This document shows, piece by piece, positions 28,424 to 37,683 of a DNA stretch of 64,000 nt. The first letter of the stretch is position 1. Every line of letters starts with the position of its first letter. The position numbers and the translations under genes are program-made. The DNA lies in the NCBI RefSeq assembly GCF_000009365.1, contig NC_008260.1:593501-657500 (forward strand), in the 5' to 3' direction. Source of the stretch: Alcanivorax borkumensis SK2 (GTDB taxonomy: Bacteria > Pseudomonadota > Gammaproteobacteria > Pseudomonadales > Alcanivoracaceae). The notes under the pieces were generated by a model, which worked only from the letters and a program-made list of their open reading frames with translations, ran no database searches and was not told the DNA's origin.

Positions 28424-30022
28424 ATGAAACGTGTGTTACTGCTTACTTGCGCCCTGATTCCGCTTTCTCTTTTCGCTGCCGACTTTGCGGTCACCGCGCC
28501 GGTGAATAAGGCCGTGTTGTTTCCTGCTCAGGCGCATCTTACTCGCACTTTTAGTCAGGCCTTGCCCGCCGGTGAGCACCAGTTGGTGGTGAAGGGGTTG
28601 CCTGAGTTGGATCTGGATAGTCTGCAAGTGGCGGTTAACGGCGCTGAGTTGCTGGCAATCCGGCAAGGGTTTGCCGTTGGGGACGTGGATGTATCAGCTC
28701 ACCGGGCTGAGTTGGAGGCGGCAATTCGCAAGCTGGAGCAGGCCATGGCCGAAGCCAAGGCAGCCGATGATCTTGATCAACAGCAAATCAATCACCTTCA
28801 ATCCCTGATGGGCCAGGCACCTCAAGGACAGGCCGTGTTTGCCCAGGTGCCGGTAGAAAAATGGGCCAGCGCCTGGGAGTCCATTGGCAAAGCGGTGACG
28901 CAACGGCAAACAGCTATCAACCAGCGGGCGGAGATTCGGCATGGGCAGCAGCAGGAGTTGGATGCCCTTCGTCAGGAGCGTCAGCTGCTGGGCCAGGGGC
29001 AGACTCGTAGCCGCCAGTTGATACTGACCGTGGCGGCTCCTAACAAGTCCACCGCGCAGGTGGAACTTGCCTATTTTACTGGCCAGGCCGGTTGGCAGAA
29101 TCAGTTGCGTGTAGATCTGGATAGCGGCAACGAGACCGTAGCGGTGACCGGCATTGCCCAGATTCACAACCGTACCGGTGAGGACTGGCAGAATGTCAGT
29201 GCCACCCTAGGGTTAGTGCCCGCCGGTTATCGCCCCCTCCCGGATCTGCACCCTTGGCTGGTACGCCTGGCGACACCACAGCCGGCGATGCGTAAGTCAT
29301 CGTTGCATTCCGTAATGGCGGAATCTGCGGCCTATGAGACAGATATGGCTCAGCGTATCCAGGCGATGCCCGTGGCAGCGCCTGTGGCGCACGGTTTTGA
29401 TATGCGTGTACCGCTTTCAGCGCCGCTCAATCTGGCCAGTGGTGACGCTACCGCGCGGCTTCCTTATCAGCAGGCGGCGCTGCCGGTAACTTTGACCCGC
29501 GAAAGTTACTTATGGCAGCAGCCGGCAGTGTTACTGGTGGGGGAGTGGCAGAACTCCAGCCCGCTGCCCTGGTTGCCCGGTCACGTTACCCTGTTGCGTG
29601 ATGGCCAACGCTTGGCCCGTTATTACCGCGGCAACAGTATTAAGCAGGGCGAGCACGTGAAGATGAGTTTCGGTGATGATCCGCGCTTGCAGATTGCGGT
29701 GGTGCGCGAACCCTCACAGCAAGGAGAGGTGGGCTTGATCAATAAAGAAAGCACGCTCTCTGCGTTGAAGAATATTACTCTGTCGTCCCATTACGATAAG
29801 GCCGTGACGGTGAATTTGTTGGATCGACTTCCGGTCGCCGGAAACGACAATATTACTATCACAGCCAAGGGCAAGGCCGCAGATGCCAAGGATGTGAGTG
29901 GCGTGAAAGGACTGCAACGATGGCAGTTCACCTTGCCCGCCGGGGGCGAAGAAAGCCTCAAACAAGGTTTCGAAATTCGCTACCCTGAAGATGCAATTCT
30001 GAGCGGTGTAGAGGGCTTGTGA
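28424..30022 (+). CDS. Exported DUF4140/DUF4139 (MuiA-like) protein
   Basis: A 532-aa protein with a signal peptide (VLLLTCALIPLSLFA, cleavage before ADFAV). It has an N-terminal DUF4140 domain (about 25-120), a Gln-rich helical section that may form a coiled coil (about 85-195), and a C-terminal DUF4139 beta-rich domain (about 205-530) with the family start RQLILTVAAPNKSTAQVELAY. The family includes the so-called mucoidy inhibitor A proteins; no biochemical activity is known to me. Its location next to an AlgW-type protease may be chance. It is flanked by strong hairpins on both sides, so it is probably transcribed alone. Confidence 0.8.
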   Translation: MKRVLLLTCALIPLSLFAADFAVTAPVNKAVLFPAQAHLTRTFSQALPAGEHQLVVKGLPELDLDSLQVAVNGAELLAIRQGFAVGDVDVSAHRAELEAAIRKLEQAMAEAKAADDLDQQQINHLQSLMGQAPQGQAVFAQVPVEKWASAWESIGKAVTQRQTAINQRAEIRHGQQQELDALRQERQLLGQGQTRSRQLILTVAAPNKSTAQVELAYFTGQAGWQNQLRVDLDSGNETVAVTGIAQIHNRTGEDWQNVSATLGLVPAGYRPLPDLHPWLVRLATPQPAMRKSSLHSVMAESAAYETDMAQRIQAMPVAAPVAHGFDMRVPLSAPLNLASGDATARLPYQQAALPVTLTRESYLWQQPAVLLVGEWQNSSPLPWLPGHVTLLRDGQRLARYYRGNSIKQGEHVKMSFGDDPRLQIAVVREPSQQGEVGLINKESTLSALKNITLSSHYDKAVTVNLLDRLPVAGNDNITITAKGKAADAKDVSGVKGLQRWQFTLPAGGEESLKQGFEIRYPEDAILSGVEGL

Positions 30023-30077
30023 GGAAAGTTCAACGTTGAAAAATGAAACGGATAAGGGTGTAGAGGCTACGTTTTAA

Positions 30078-30126
30078 GCCAGCAGACCGCGCCCAACGTT
30101 AAAAAGTTTGAGCGCGGCCTGCTGGC
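30078..30126. terminator. Two-part hairpin after the DUF4139 gene
   Basis: GCCAGCAG (30078-30085) pairs with CTGCTGGC (30119-30126), and inside it CCGCGC (30087-30092) pairs with GCGCGG (30112-30117). No long T-tract follows. It sits between two convergent genes and resembles the post-hisC hairpin in its GCGCGGCCT arm. Confidence 0.55.
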
Positions 30127-30185
30127 GTTACCTGTTGGCACTAAACGAACAGGCTATGTCTATGCGCATTTCAGCCTTCAACTCT

Positions 30186-31283
30186 TTAATCGGTTTCCGC
30201 TGGTGGGCGGGTACCAATGACCACGTCTACGGATACCGGCTGACGGTTACGGATAACCTCTAGCGTCACCTTGTCATCAGGCTTCATACCCGCGATCCGA
30301 TTCATCGCTTCATAGCCATCGGCCATGATGTCACCGTTGATACCCACTAGCACATCACCGGGCTGCAAGCCGCCTTTATGGGCAGGGCTATCGACTACCA
30401 CCTCGGTTACTACGCCTCCGCGCACGTCTTCCACGCCAAAGCTTTCAGCTAGCGAGGGCGTCATATCCTGCACGGTGACGCCCAAGTAACCGCGAATCAC
30501 TCGGCCGTGGTCAATCAAATCGTCCATCACTTCTCTGGCAATGGATGCAGGGGTGGCAAAGCCGATGCCCTGCCAGCTACCGTCGGCGGAGAGGATGGCG
30601 GTATTGATACCGATCAAATGGCCGCGGGTATCGATCAGTGCACCGCCGGAGTTGCCTCGGTTAATGGCCGCGTCGGTCTGGATAAAGTTTTCGAAGGTGG
30701 CGATCCCCAAATGGCTGCGGCCGGTGGCGCTGACAATGCCCATGGAGACGGTCTGGCCCACGCCCAGCGGGTTGCCGATGGCCAGTACCACGTCGCCGAC
30801 CTGTACCGGGCCATTGCCGTTGAGTTCCACTTCGGGCAAGTTTTCCAAAGCAATATGCAGCAGTGCCAGGTCCGTTTCCGAGTCTGTGCCCACCACCCGG
30901 GCAGGAGCATCACGGCCATCGCGCAAGGCCACCAGAATTTCATCGGCATCGCGTATCACATGATAACTGGTCAGCACATAGCCGCTATCATCGACAATCA
31001 CCCCTGAGCCTAGGCTGCTCAGGGCGCGTTCGCGGCGGGGCTGTTCCATGAATCGATTGAACAGGGGGTCTTTGGCCACCTCTTCATTGGTAATAATCTG
31101 GGTGGTATAGATGTTCACCACTGCTGGGGCCGCATGGTTCACCGCACCAGCGTAGCTGGCCACGCCGGTGTCATGCTGTGCCGGTGCGGCGTTTGGGCCC
31201 CACTGGTACCACCAGAGGGCGACAAGGCCGACGGCTAGGCCGGTGAGCACCGGGCCGGCCAGAAAACGAAGCAGTTTGATCAC
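30186..31283 (-). CDS. algW: Membrane-anchored periplasmic serine protease AlgW/DegS type
   Basis: A 365-aa HtrA-family protease with an N-terminal membrane anchor (LAGPVLTGLAVGLVALWWY), an S1C trypsin-like domain with triad His108, Asp138 and Ser212 (GNSGGAL), and one PDZ domain (about 265-355). One PDZ plus a membrane anchor marks the DegS/AlgW type, which senses misfolded outer-membrane proteins and starts cleavage of the anti-sigma factor RseA/MucA. A GTG start at 31283 has GAGGG about 10 bp upstream. Its location next to hisC and a Nif3 gene matches algW of Pseudomonas. Confidence 0.9.
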   Translation of the reverse strand: MIKLLRFLAGPVLTGLAVGLVALWWYQWGPNAAPAQHDTGVASYAGAVNHAAPAVVNIYTTQIITNEEVAKDPLFNRFMEQPRRERALSSLGSGVIVDDSGYVLTSYHVIRDADEILVALRDGRDAPARVVGTDSETDLALLHIALENLPEVELNGNGPVQVGDVVLAIGNPLGVGQTVSMGIVSATGRSHLGIATFENFIQTDAAINRGNSGGALIDTRGHLIGINTAILSADGSWQGIGFATPASIAREVMDDLIDHGRVIRGYLGVTVQDMTPSLAESFGVEDVRGGVVTEVVVDSPAHKGGLQPGDVLVGINGDIMADGYEAMNRIAGMKPDDKVTLEVIRNRQPVSVDVVIGTRPPAETD

Positions 31284-31578
31284 CGGTAATGCCCTCGTTA
31301 TGCGGTTCCCCTTTTCGTGAGTAGCCTGGTGAAGGGCCTCTGCGAGACAAGTGTGGGGTCAGATAGGTAAACTGCGCGCAATAGTAGAACCTGTGAAGGG
31401 CGATTGCTACCACCCGCTGACTGCTACAAACGGCCGCACGCCCCCTATTGCTATGCTCTCGACAGCACATAGTCATAGATTAGCTTACACCGTGCAGCCG
31501 ATGATCGGGTTGGCGCGGTGATCGACGATCACGGGTTCTGTGACCATATTTATACTTTCCGACCTTCCGGTAGGTGCC

Positions 31579-32334
31579 ATGCTCAAGCGCGATTACATGT
31601 TGTCTCTGCTCGACCAGGAACTGGCGGTGGACTGTTTTCAGGATTACTGCCCTAATGGTTTGCAGGTGGAGGGCCGCGAGCAGATCCACCGTGTGGTATC
31701 CGGGGTGACGGCCTGCCAAGCACTCATTGATGCTGCCATAGTAGAAGAAGCGGATGCGATTCTGGTGCATCATGGCTATTTCTGGAAAGGGGAAAGCCAG
31801 CAGATTCGAGGCATGAAGAAACAGCGGCTGCAAACCCTGCTACGGCATGATATCAACGTGTTTGCGTACCATTTGCCATTGGATGCCCATCCGACGCTGG
31901 GTAACAATGCGCAGCTGGCTCGACGGTTGGGTCTGACCACCGAGGGAGGGCTCGATGACTCTCCTCGACCTATCGGCAATGTGGGGCGGTTGGATAGCCC
32001 TATGAGCGCGTCGGAATTCGCGGCCCATGTGGAAGCGGTGCTGGGGCGTACACCACTGCATATTGGTGATCCTGGGGATGAAATTGAAACCATCGGCTGG
32101 TGCACTGGCGGAGCCCAGGGGTTTATCGAAAAGGCTCAGAGCAAGGGCGTGGATGCTTACCTGAGTGGCGAAATTTCAGAACCGACCACCCATTTTGCCC
32201 GGGAAACCGGGATGCACTATTTTGCCTGTGGTCACCATGCCACCGAGCGTTATGGCGCCATGGCGCTAGGGCAGTGGCTTAGTGATCATTATGGTATCGA
32301 GCATACCTTTATTGATATCGATAACCCGGCTTGA
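31579..32334 (+). CDS. Nif3-like dinuclear metal centre protein (YbgI type)
   Basis: A 251-aa NIF3 family protein. Metal ligands of the family are recognisable: ILVHHGYFWKGE (two His), AYHLPLDAH, and the C-terminal HFACGHHATERYG with the Glu. Homologues form toroidal hexamers with two metal ions per subunit, and some act as GTP cyclohydrolase-like or nucleotide hydrolases; the cellular role is unsettled. The ATG at 31579 follows GGTAGGT; an upstream GTG would add 13 residues not typical of the family. It is divergent from algW. Confidence 0.88.
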   Translation: MLKRDYMLSLLDQELAVDCFQDYCPNGLQVEGREQIHRVVSGVTACQALIDAAIVEEADAILVHHGYFWKGESQQIRGMKKQRLQTLLRHDINVFAYHLPLDAHPTLGNNAQLARRLGLTTEGGLDDSPRPIGNVGRLDSPMSASEFAAHVEAVLGRTPLHIGDPGDEIETIGWCTGGAQGFIEKAQSKGVDAYLSGEISEPTTHFARETGMHYFACGHHATERYGAMALGQWLSDHYGIEHTFIDIDNPA

Positions 32335-32364
32335 ACCGGGAGTAGTACGAGGGTTTCCTGTCTG

Positions 32365-33240
32365 ATGAAAGTCACTGTGATTTATAACCCGGCTGCCGGC
32401 GGCGGAAGGGAAGCGCTGCTTTACCGATTTGTGGCTGAACTGGAGCGCCTGGGCGCGACGGTGTGCCAGTACCATACCAAAGGCCCCCACGATGCTACTG
32501 ATTATCTCAAGGGGCTGGCAGACCAGGGCGATTGCGTGGTGGCCGTGGGCGGCGATGGTACCACCAATGAAGTGCTCAATGGGCTAGCCGCCGGCGTCGC
32601 GCTGGGCGTTTTCGCTACCGGTACAGCCAATGTGCTGGGCAAGGAGCTGGAACTGCCGAAAAAGCCGGAACAGGCCGCTCAGGTGGTGGTGCAGGGTAAA
32701 AGTGTATCGGTGACGCCGGCGCGTTTGAACGGCCGACGGTTTCTCATGATGTGCGGGGTCGGCTACGATGCCTGGGTGGTAAACGGAGTGAACCTAGGCA
32801 TTAAAGAACGCTTCGGCAAGCTGGCCTATGTGCAATCCATGCTTGGCCAGATTGGCCGTTACGGCCAGAGTCACTACCGGGTGGAAGTAGATGGTCGGCC
32901 GCTGGATTGTTTCTCGGCCATCATTACCAACGGCCGCCACTATGGCGGCAGTTTCGTGTTGAGCCGCGAAGCCAATATTCTGCGCCCGCAGGTCCAAGTG
33001 CTGTTATTTCAGAAGCAGGGAGTACGGTTCTTGTTACGCTGCCTGATCGCCTTGTTATTCGGGCGTATGGAGCGGGTGGATGGCGTGGCCAGCCTGCGTG
33101 CCCAGCGGGTGCATATCCGTTGCGAAAACCAGAATGAGCCAATCCAGGCAGACGGTGACCCGGCGGGCAGCTTGCCTGCAGAGATTGAAGTGGAAAGCGC
33201 GCCGGTGCGAATGCGGGTGCCAGCCCTATTTGATTCATAA
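32365..33240 (+). CDS. Diacylglycerol/lipid kinase family protein (YegS/DagK-like)
   Basis: A 291-aa protein with the DAGK catalytic fold: the opening VIYNPAAGGG, nucleotide-binding GGDGT at residues 62-66, and TGTANVLGKEL. Soluble YegS-like kinases phosphorylate lipids such as phosphatidylglycerol or diacylglycerol at the inner membrane. The substrate cannot be read from the sequence. It begins 30 bp after the Nif3 gene, probably in the same transcript. The remnant of a sat gene begins about 35 bp after its stop. Confidence 0.85.
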   Translation: MKVTVIYNPAAGGGREALLYRFVAELERLGATVCQYHTKGPHDATDYLKGLADQGDCVVAVGGDGTTNEVLNGLAAGVALGVFATGTANVLGKELELPKKPEQAAQVVVQGKSVSVTPARLNGRRFLMMCGVGYDAWVVNGVNLGIKERFGKLAYVQSMLGQIGRYGQSHYRVEVDGRPLDCFSAIITNGRHYGGSFVLSREANILRPQVQVLLFQKQGVRFLLRCLIALLFGRMERVDGVASLRAQRVHIRCENQNEPIQADGDPAGSLPAEIEVESAPVRMRVPALFDS

Positions 33241-33274
33241 GGCTTTGCTATACGTCTTGAAGGGAAAGTGTGAA

Positions 33275-33541
33275 GCGTGGGGTGTTGGCGATTACTACGG
33301 TCCGCTCGACGCTTATTACGTTTTCGACAAGATTGCTGACGACGCGTTGATCACCCAGCCGCTGAAGAACGACTGAACCTTCTGGTGCAACAAGTGCGGC
33401 ACCATAGCCTCCATGCGTACCTGCCCGCACGAAGCGGCAGACTGTGTGCTGATGTCCGGTACAAGCTGGGTAAGCCGCTCAATGATGGTGATGTGGCGGT
33501 ATTACGTCGGCTTACAGGGCTTTGAGAAAGTAAAATTGGAA
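33275..33541 (+). pseudogene. sat: Decayed C-terminal remnant of ATP sulfurylase (sat)
   Basis: The frame beginning at 33275 reads GVGDYYGPLDAYYVFDKIA and, past an in-frame TGA at 33374-33376, TFWCNKCGTIASMRTCPH and ADCVLMSGT. These are hallmark blocks of the C-terminal half of homodimeric sulfate adenylyltransferase (Sat), which turns sulfate and ATP into APS. The TGA replaces an expected Trp codon. A probable 1-nt loss near 33462 shifts the frame to KLGKPLNDG, and the last segment (YYVGLQGFEKVKLE) returns to the first frame. The N-terminal three quarters, with the catalytic residues, is missing. Function is lost. Pseudomonas carries cysDN, which does the same reaction, at the equivalent place. 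Confidence 0.8.
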
Positions 33542-33601
33542 CGGACCGATTATTCAGCCATGAGCCAGGGCTCTCAGCCAGGTAGTATTTGGTGGAATCT
33601 A

Positions 33602-33631
33602 ACAAAAAGCCCGCTGATGCGGGCTTTTTGT
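33602..33631. terminator. Bidirectional intrinsic terminator
   Basis: ACAAAAAGCCCGC (33602-33614) pairs perfectly with GCGGGCTTTTTGT (33619-33631) around a TGAT loop. The A- and T-rich flanks fit termination in both directions, for the sat remnant side and for zapG. Confidence 0.8.
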
Positions 33632-33669
33632 GTCTGCTGGTTGGCGTTGTTATGGCAACGTTGCCGGAA

Positions 33670-34203
33670 TCAGCCAGGTGTCTTGTTGCTGGTGGTGTCG
33701 GTATCTTGCGTGTCGCCGTCGGCATAATCCCGGGGCGGCTGCACCACTATGTCTGGTAACGGGTTGTCTGCTACATCTACGGGAGCAAAAGGGCCCGTGG
33801 GTTTCTGTTGCAGGCCAAAGTCTTCTGATAGCGTCCCTTTGGCGCTGGGCGCGTAGTCCAGTGGCGGTGTCATGGGCTCGCTGTTGTCGTTGCCCGGAGC
33901 GGAATCCAGAGACTTGGCGACGGCTCGCTTACGGCCTACTTCGGAGCACAGTACTTGCACCCCTTTCGATAAATGCTCGTGCACGGAGCGATAGGCCTGG
34001 GTCATATCGTTGACCAGATCAGCGGTCTGAAGAAAATGGTCATCCACTTTGTCCCGATAATGATTCAGTGCCTGACGAGCCTCGTCGCGATCGCGAATCA
34101 ATTGGCCGGCTTGCCGCCGTGCCGGTAACAACCAGAAAAGCAGTCCTGCACCTGTTACCACGCCGGCAGCAAAGCACAGCACCCCAGTTGTCAGCATATC
34201 CAT
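33670..34203 (-). CDS. zapG: Z-ring associated protein ZapG (YhcB, DUF1043)
   Basis: A 177-aa DUF1043 protein: one N-terminal membrane helix (LTTGVLCFAAGVVTGAGLLFW), then a charged coiled-coil part (about 30-90, LIRDRDEARQALNHYRDKVDDHF) and an acidic, disordered tail rich in Asp and Pro. E. coli YhcB/ZapG links the divisome, peptidoglycan and lipid synthesis. The tail is longer than in E. coli. It is divergent from the hydrolase gene 117 bp away. Confidence 0.85.
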   Translation of the reverse strand: MDMLTTGVLCFAAGVVTGAGLLFWLLPARRQAGQLIRDRDEARQALNHYRDKVDDHFLQTADLVNDMTQAYRSVHEHLSKGVQVLCSEVGRKRAVAKSLDSAPGNDNSEPMTPPLDYAPSAKGTLSEDFGLQQKPTGPFAPVDVADNPLPDIVVQPPRDYADGDTQDTDTTSNKTPG

Positions 34204-34319
34204 GGCATACTCCTGTAAGGTATCGCCAAGACGCTGGCGATAACGCTTTGGCTATTGCAGCACAGAGCTGCGCAATCGCCAAGGGTGAAAGGCGTAAAAG
34301 GATGGAACAGGAGTAGAAA

Positions 34320-34952
34320 ATGATGGCACAACGGCAAACTTTACCCGGACCAGCAGGGGAGTTAGAGGTGGTGGTGGAGTACGGTAGTGAGGCGCCGCCG
34401 TTCGTCGCCATTGTCTGCCATCCGCATCCGCTGTTCGGGGGCACCATGGATAACAAGGTGGTGACGACCCTGGCCCGCTTGGCCCGTGATGAAGGCGCTG
34501 TGGTGGTGCGTTTCAACTTTCGTGGTGTGGGTGAAAGCCAGGGAGCTTACAGTGATGGCATTGGGGAAACCGAAGATCTGCTGGCCATCCATAGCTGGCT
34601 GACACACAAGTATCCGCAATTGCCACTCTGGCTCTCGGGCTTTTCGTTTGGCAGTTTCGTTGCGGCGCGTGGGGCGGAAATTCTCAAGGCTAACGGGGTG
34701 CCCGCTCGGGAGCTGTTGTTGGTGGCGCCTCCGGTACACCATTACCCATTTGATGAAATTGAAGACACCGGCTGCCCGGTGACGGTGGTGCAGGGAGATG
34801 ATGATGAAGTCGTCCCGGCTGAGCAGGTGTATCGCTGGGCAGAGCAAACCCCATTAGCTCCCGATTTGTTGCGCTTCCCTGATTGCGGCCACTTTTTTCA
34901 CGGCAAGTTGGTGGACTTAAAACAAGTGGCGGCCAGCCACCTGCCTCGCTAA
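34320..34952 (+). CDS. Alpha/beta-hydrolase of unknown substrate
   Basis: A 210-aa alpha/beta-hydrolase. The oxyanion region reads CHPHPLFGGTMDNKVV, the nucleophile Ser109 lies in GFSFGS, the likely acid is in QGDDDEVV near residue 160, and the base is in DCGHFFHGK near residue 190. It belongs to the short dienelactone-hydrolase-like group (COG2945) found beside zapE and cysDN in Pseudomonas. The natural substrate is unknown. AGGAG is well placed before two adjacent ATG codons (34320 and 34323). Confidence 0.82.
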   Translation: MMAQRQTLPGPAGELEVVVEYGSEAPPFVAIVCHPHPLFGGTMDNKVVTTLARLARDEGAVVVRFNFRGVGESQGAYSDGIGETEDLLAIHSWLTHKYPQLPLWLSGFSFGSFVAARGAEILKANGVPARELLLVAPPVHHYPFDEIEDTGCPVTVVQGDDDEVVPAEQVYRWAEQTPLAPDLLRFPDCGHFFHGKLVDLKQVAASHLPR

Positions 34953-35092
34953 GCGCTGTCGCTCTATGAGTGAATTTCACTCTCTGCCGGTTGTCAGTTG
35001 GTGGCCTCAGCGCTACATTGACCGCCCCTTGTGGGGCCTATTTCAGGCCCGGAACCGGTTTCAACTACTACATAGTGGCAGGTTTGCGAACC

Positions 35093-36175
35093 ATGACCCC
35101 TCTTGAGCAATATAAGGCCGACCTAGAGCGAGCTGACTTCTTTCAGGATCCGGCCCAAGAGCGGGCGGTCGCCGCGCTGGATGAGCTTTATCATCGATTA
35201 CTTGCAGAGCCTGCCTCGGGAGGGCTATTTGGGCGTTTCCGTAAAGCACGGCCCCAGATGGGCTTGTATATGTGGGGGGGAGTAGGTCGTGGAAAAACCT
35301 ATCTGATGGATGTTTTTTTCCAGACGCTGCCGTTCGAGGAAAAGCGTCGCATGCATTTTCATCGCTTCATGCAGAAGGTGCATCGTGAAATGCGTGAACG
35401 GCAGGGGGAAAAAAACCCACTGATCAGTATCGCTCGCAAGTTTGCCAGCCAGGCTAGGGTGCTGTGTTTTGACGAATTCTTCGTTACAGATATCACCGAT
35501 GCGATGATCCTGGCCGGCCTGATGCAGGAACTGTTTGCCAACGGTGTAACCCTGGTTGCCACCTCTAACATTGAGCCAGATGGTTTATACAAGGATGGGC
35601 TGCAACGGGCTCGCTTTCTTCCCGCCATTGATTTGCTTAAAGAGCACACTCAAGTGTTGAACGTGGATGGGGGGAACGACTACCGCTTGCGGCTACTGGA
35701 ACAGGCGGAGCTTTATCACTGCCCTTTGGGGAAAGGGGCCGATGCGTTTCTTCAGGAGCGTTTCGAGACATTGGAACAGGATCACTCCCGGCATCGTGAT
35801 CGTGGCAATGTGCTTATTGAAGGCCGTAAGATCGCCACTGTTATCTGCGCTGATGATGTGGTCTGGTTTGAGTTCAAGGAGTTGTGCGATGGTCCGCGCA
35901 GCCAGACGGATTACATCGAAATCGCTCGTGAATTCCACACGGTATTGCTCGCCAATGTGGAGCAAATGGGGGCCAGTAAGGACGATATGGCCCGGCGATT
36001 CATCAATCTGGTGGATGAATTCTACGACCGTGCGGTGAAGCTTGTGATCACCGCAGAAGTGCCCATTGAGGATATCTATGCCGGAGGGCGTTTGGATTTC
36101 GAATTTGAGCGTACCTGTTCTCGCCTTCAGGAGATGCAATCCTCCGAATATTTAGGGCGCGAACACCGCGCCTGA
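35093..36175 (+). CDS. zapE: Cell division AFG1-like ATPase ZapE
   Basis: A 360-aa AFG1/LACE1 family P-loop ATPase: Walker A WGGVGRGKTYLMD (residues 61-73), Walker B VLCFDEFFVTD, and sensor motif TSNIEPDGLYKDGLQRARF. In E. coli, ZapE localises to the septum and destabilises FtsZ polymers late in division. The ATG at 35093 gives the family N-terminus (MTPLEQYKADLERADF); a longer frame to 34970 adds unrelated residues. TrpS, between the hydrolase and zapE in Pseudomonas, is absent here. Confidence 0.94.
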   Translation: MTPLEQYKADLERADFFQDPAQERAVAALDELYHRLLAEPASGGLFGRFRKARPQMGLYMWGGVGRGKTYLMDVFFQTLPFEEKRRMHFHRFMQKVHREMRERQGEKNPLISIARKFASQARVLCFDEFFVTDITDAMILAGLMQELFANGVTLVATSNIEPDGLYKDGLQRARFLPAIDLLKEHTQVLNVDGGNDYRLRLLEQAELYHCPLGKGADAFLQERFETLEQDHSRHRDRGNVLIEGRKIATVICADDVVWFEFKELCDGPRSQTDYIEIAREFHTVLLANVEQMGASKDDMARRFINLVDEFYDRAVKLVITAEVPIEDIYAGGRLDFEFERTCSRLQEMQSSEYLGREHRA

Positions 36176-36335
36176 TCAGCTTGTGGTTGCAAGGTCATTG
36201 TCCGGTTTTCATCACTGGCCGTGGGGGTGAGCGTTTTGGTCATTGCTCAACGGCAAGCTCTATCAACATTATGGAGCATTCTCTACCCCTGCCAGCCCGG
36301 CGTGGGCCCCCCCGATAACCTGACTACCGGAGAGC

Positions 36336-37484
36336 ATGATGATTCCCCGTACGCTATTTAGTTCTGACCACGAAACTTTTCGCGATACCGTCCGCAAATT
36401 TCTTGAAAACGAAGCCGTGCCATTCAATGAAGAATGGGAGCAGCAAGGCGTGGTCCCCAAAGACGTATGGTTAAAGGCTGGCGAGCAGGGTTTCCTATGT
36501 CCGATGGTGAGTGAGGAGTATGGCGGTATTGGCGCTGACTTCCTTTACAGCGTGGTGATCAATGAAGAAATTTCCAAGCTGGGCCTCACTGGCATCGGTT
36601 GGGGGCTGCACACGGAAATCGTGGCGCCTTACATTGAGCATAATGGCTCAGAAGTATTGAAGCAGAAGTATCTGCCGAAAATGGTTACCGGTGAAATGAT
36701 TGGTGCCATCGCCATGACAGAGCCCGGTGCCGGTTCTGATTTGCAAGGTGTGAAAACCACGGCAATAAAAGACGGTGACCATTATGTGCTAAACGGCTCT
36801 AAAACCTTCATCACTAATGGCCAGAATGCAGATATCGTCATTGTGGTGGCAAAGACCGACCCGACTAAAGGGGCCAAGGGCATTAGCTTGTTTGTGGTAG
36901 AAACCGACTCTGAAGGGTTCGAGAAAGGTAAGAATCTGAAGAAAGTCGGCATGAAAGCCCAAGATACCTCCGAGCTGTTCTTCCAGGATGTGCGCGTACC
37001 GGCAGAGAACCTGTTGGGTGAAGAGGGCATGGGCTTTATTTATCTGATGAAAGAGCTGCCCCAGGAACGCCTTGGTATCTCCGTTGGTGGCCTGGCCATG
37101 GCCGAGTCTGCATTGGCGCATACCATTGAATATGTGAAAGAAAGAAAGGCCTTTGGTAAGCCTATCGCTGGCTTCCAGAACACCCAGTTCAAAATTGCCG
37201 AAATGCATACCAAGCTTGAAGTGGCGCGAGCCTATGTGGATCGTTGCTTGGAGCTGCACCTGAAAAAAGAGCTGGATATTCCTACGGCTGCGGCGGGTAA
37301 GTACTACATTACCGATCTGCAGTGTGAAGTGATTGATGAATGCCTACAGTTGCACGGTGGTTACGGTTACATGTGGGAATACCCGATTGCCCGCATGTTT
37401 GCAGATTCACGGGTGCAGCGGATTTACGGCGGCACCAACGAAATTATGAAAGGTATTATCGCCAAGGCGGTGCTGGCCGATTAA
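36336..37484 (+). CDS. Acyl-CoA dehydrogenase
   Basis: A 382-aa flavoprotein of the acyl-CoA dehydrogenase family: N-terminal helical domain, middle beta domain with AMTEPGAGSDLQG and FITNGQNADI, and C-terminal domain with LQLHGGYGYMWEYPIARM. At the medium-chain catalytic-Glu position (RIYGGTNEIMK) there is Gly. The likely base is the Glu near residue 243 in PQERLGIS, the arrangement of long-chain and isovaleryl-type enzymes. It catalyses the first oxidation of beta-oxidation, passing electrons to ETF. It is followed by a strong terminator and then a FadL porin, a plausible fatty-acid pairing. AAs to chain-length preference, the sequence is not decisive. Confidence 0.92.
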   Translation: MMIPRTLFSSDHETFRDTVRKFLENEAVPFNEEWEQQGVVPKDVWLKAGEQGFLCPMVSEEYGGIGADFLYSVVINEEISKLGLTGIGWGLHTEIVAPYIEHNGSEVLKQKYLPKMVTGEMIGAIAMTEPGAGSDLQGVKTTAIKDGDHYVLNGSKTFITNGQNADIVIVVAKTDPTKGAKGISLFVVETDSEGFEKGKNLKKVGMKAQDTSELFFQDVRVPAENLLGEEGMGFIYLMKELPQERLGISVGGLAMAESALAHTIEYVKERKAFGKPIAGFQNTQFKIAEMHTKLEVARAYVDRCLELHLKKELDIPTAAAGKYYITDLQCEVIDECLQLHGGYGYMWEYPIARMFADSRVQRIYGGTNEIMKGIIAKAVLAD

Positions 37485-37507
37485 TTCCGGGTCAGGTCAA
37501 AATGAAA

Positions 37508-37533
37508 GGGCTGCTTCGGCAGCCCTTTTTTTT
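37508..37533 (+). terminator. Intrinsic terminator after acyl-CoA dehydrogenase
   Basis: GGGCTGC (37508-37514), TTCG tetraloop, GCAGCCC (37519-37525), then eight T. A textbook Rho-independent terminator. Confidence 0.92.
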
Positions 37534-37683
37534 GTCTTTTTGCGGTTGCCTAATGCATGGATATCTCCATCGGGGGCTGCCACAAAGGATTTTCTTTGGC
37601 CGTGATAGCGGGCCGCCTCATTGTCAATGGCGGATATTTTACAAAAAAATGGGCTAATAGGAAAGTATTAGGTGATCGAGGTG

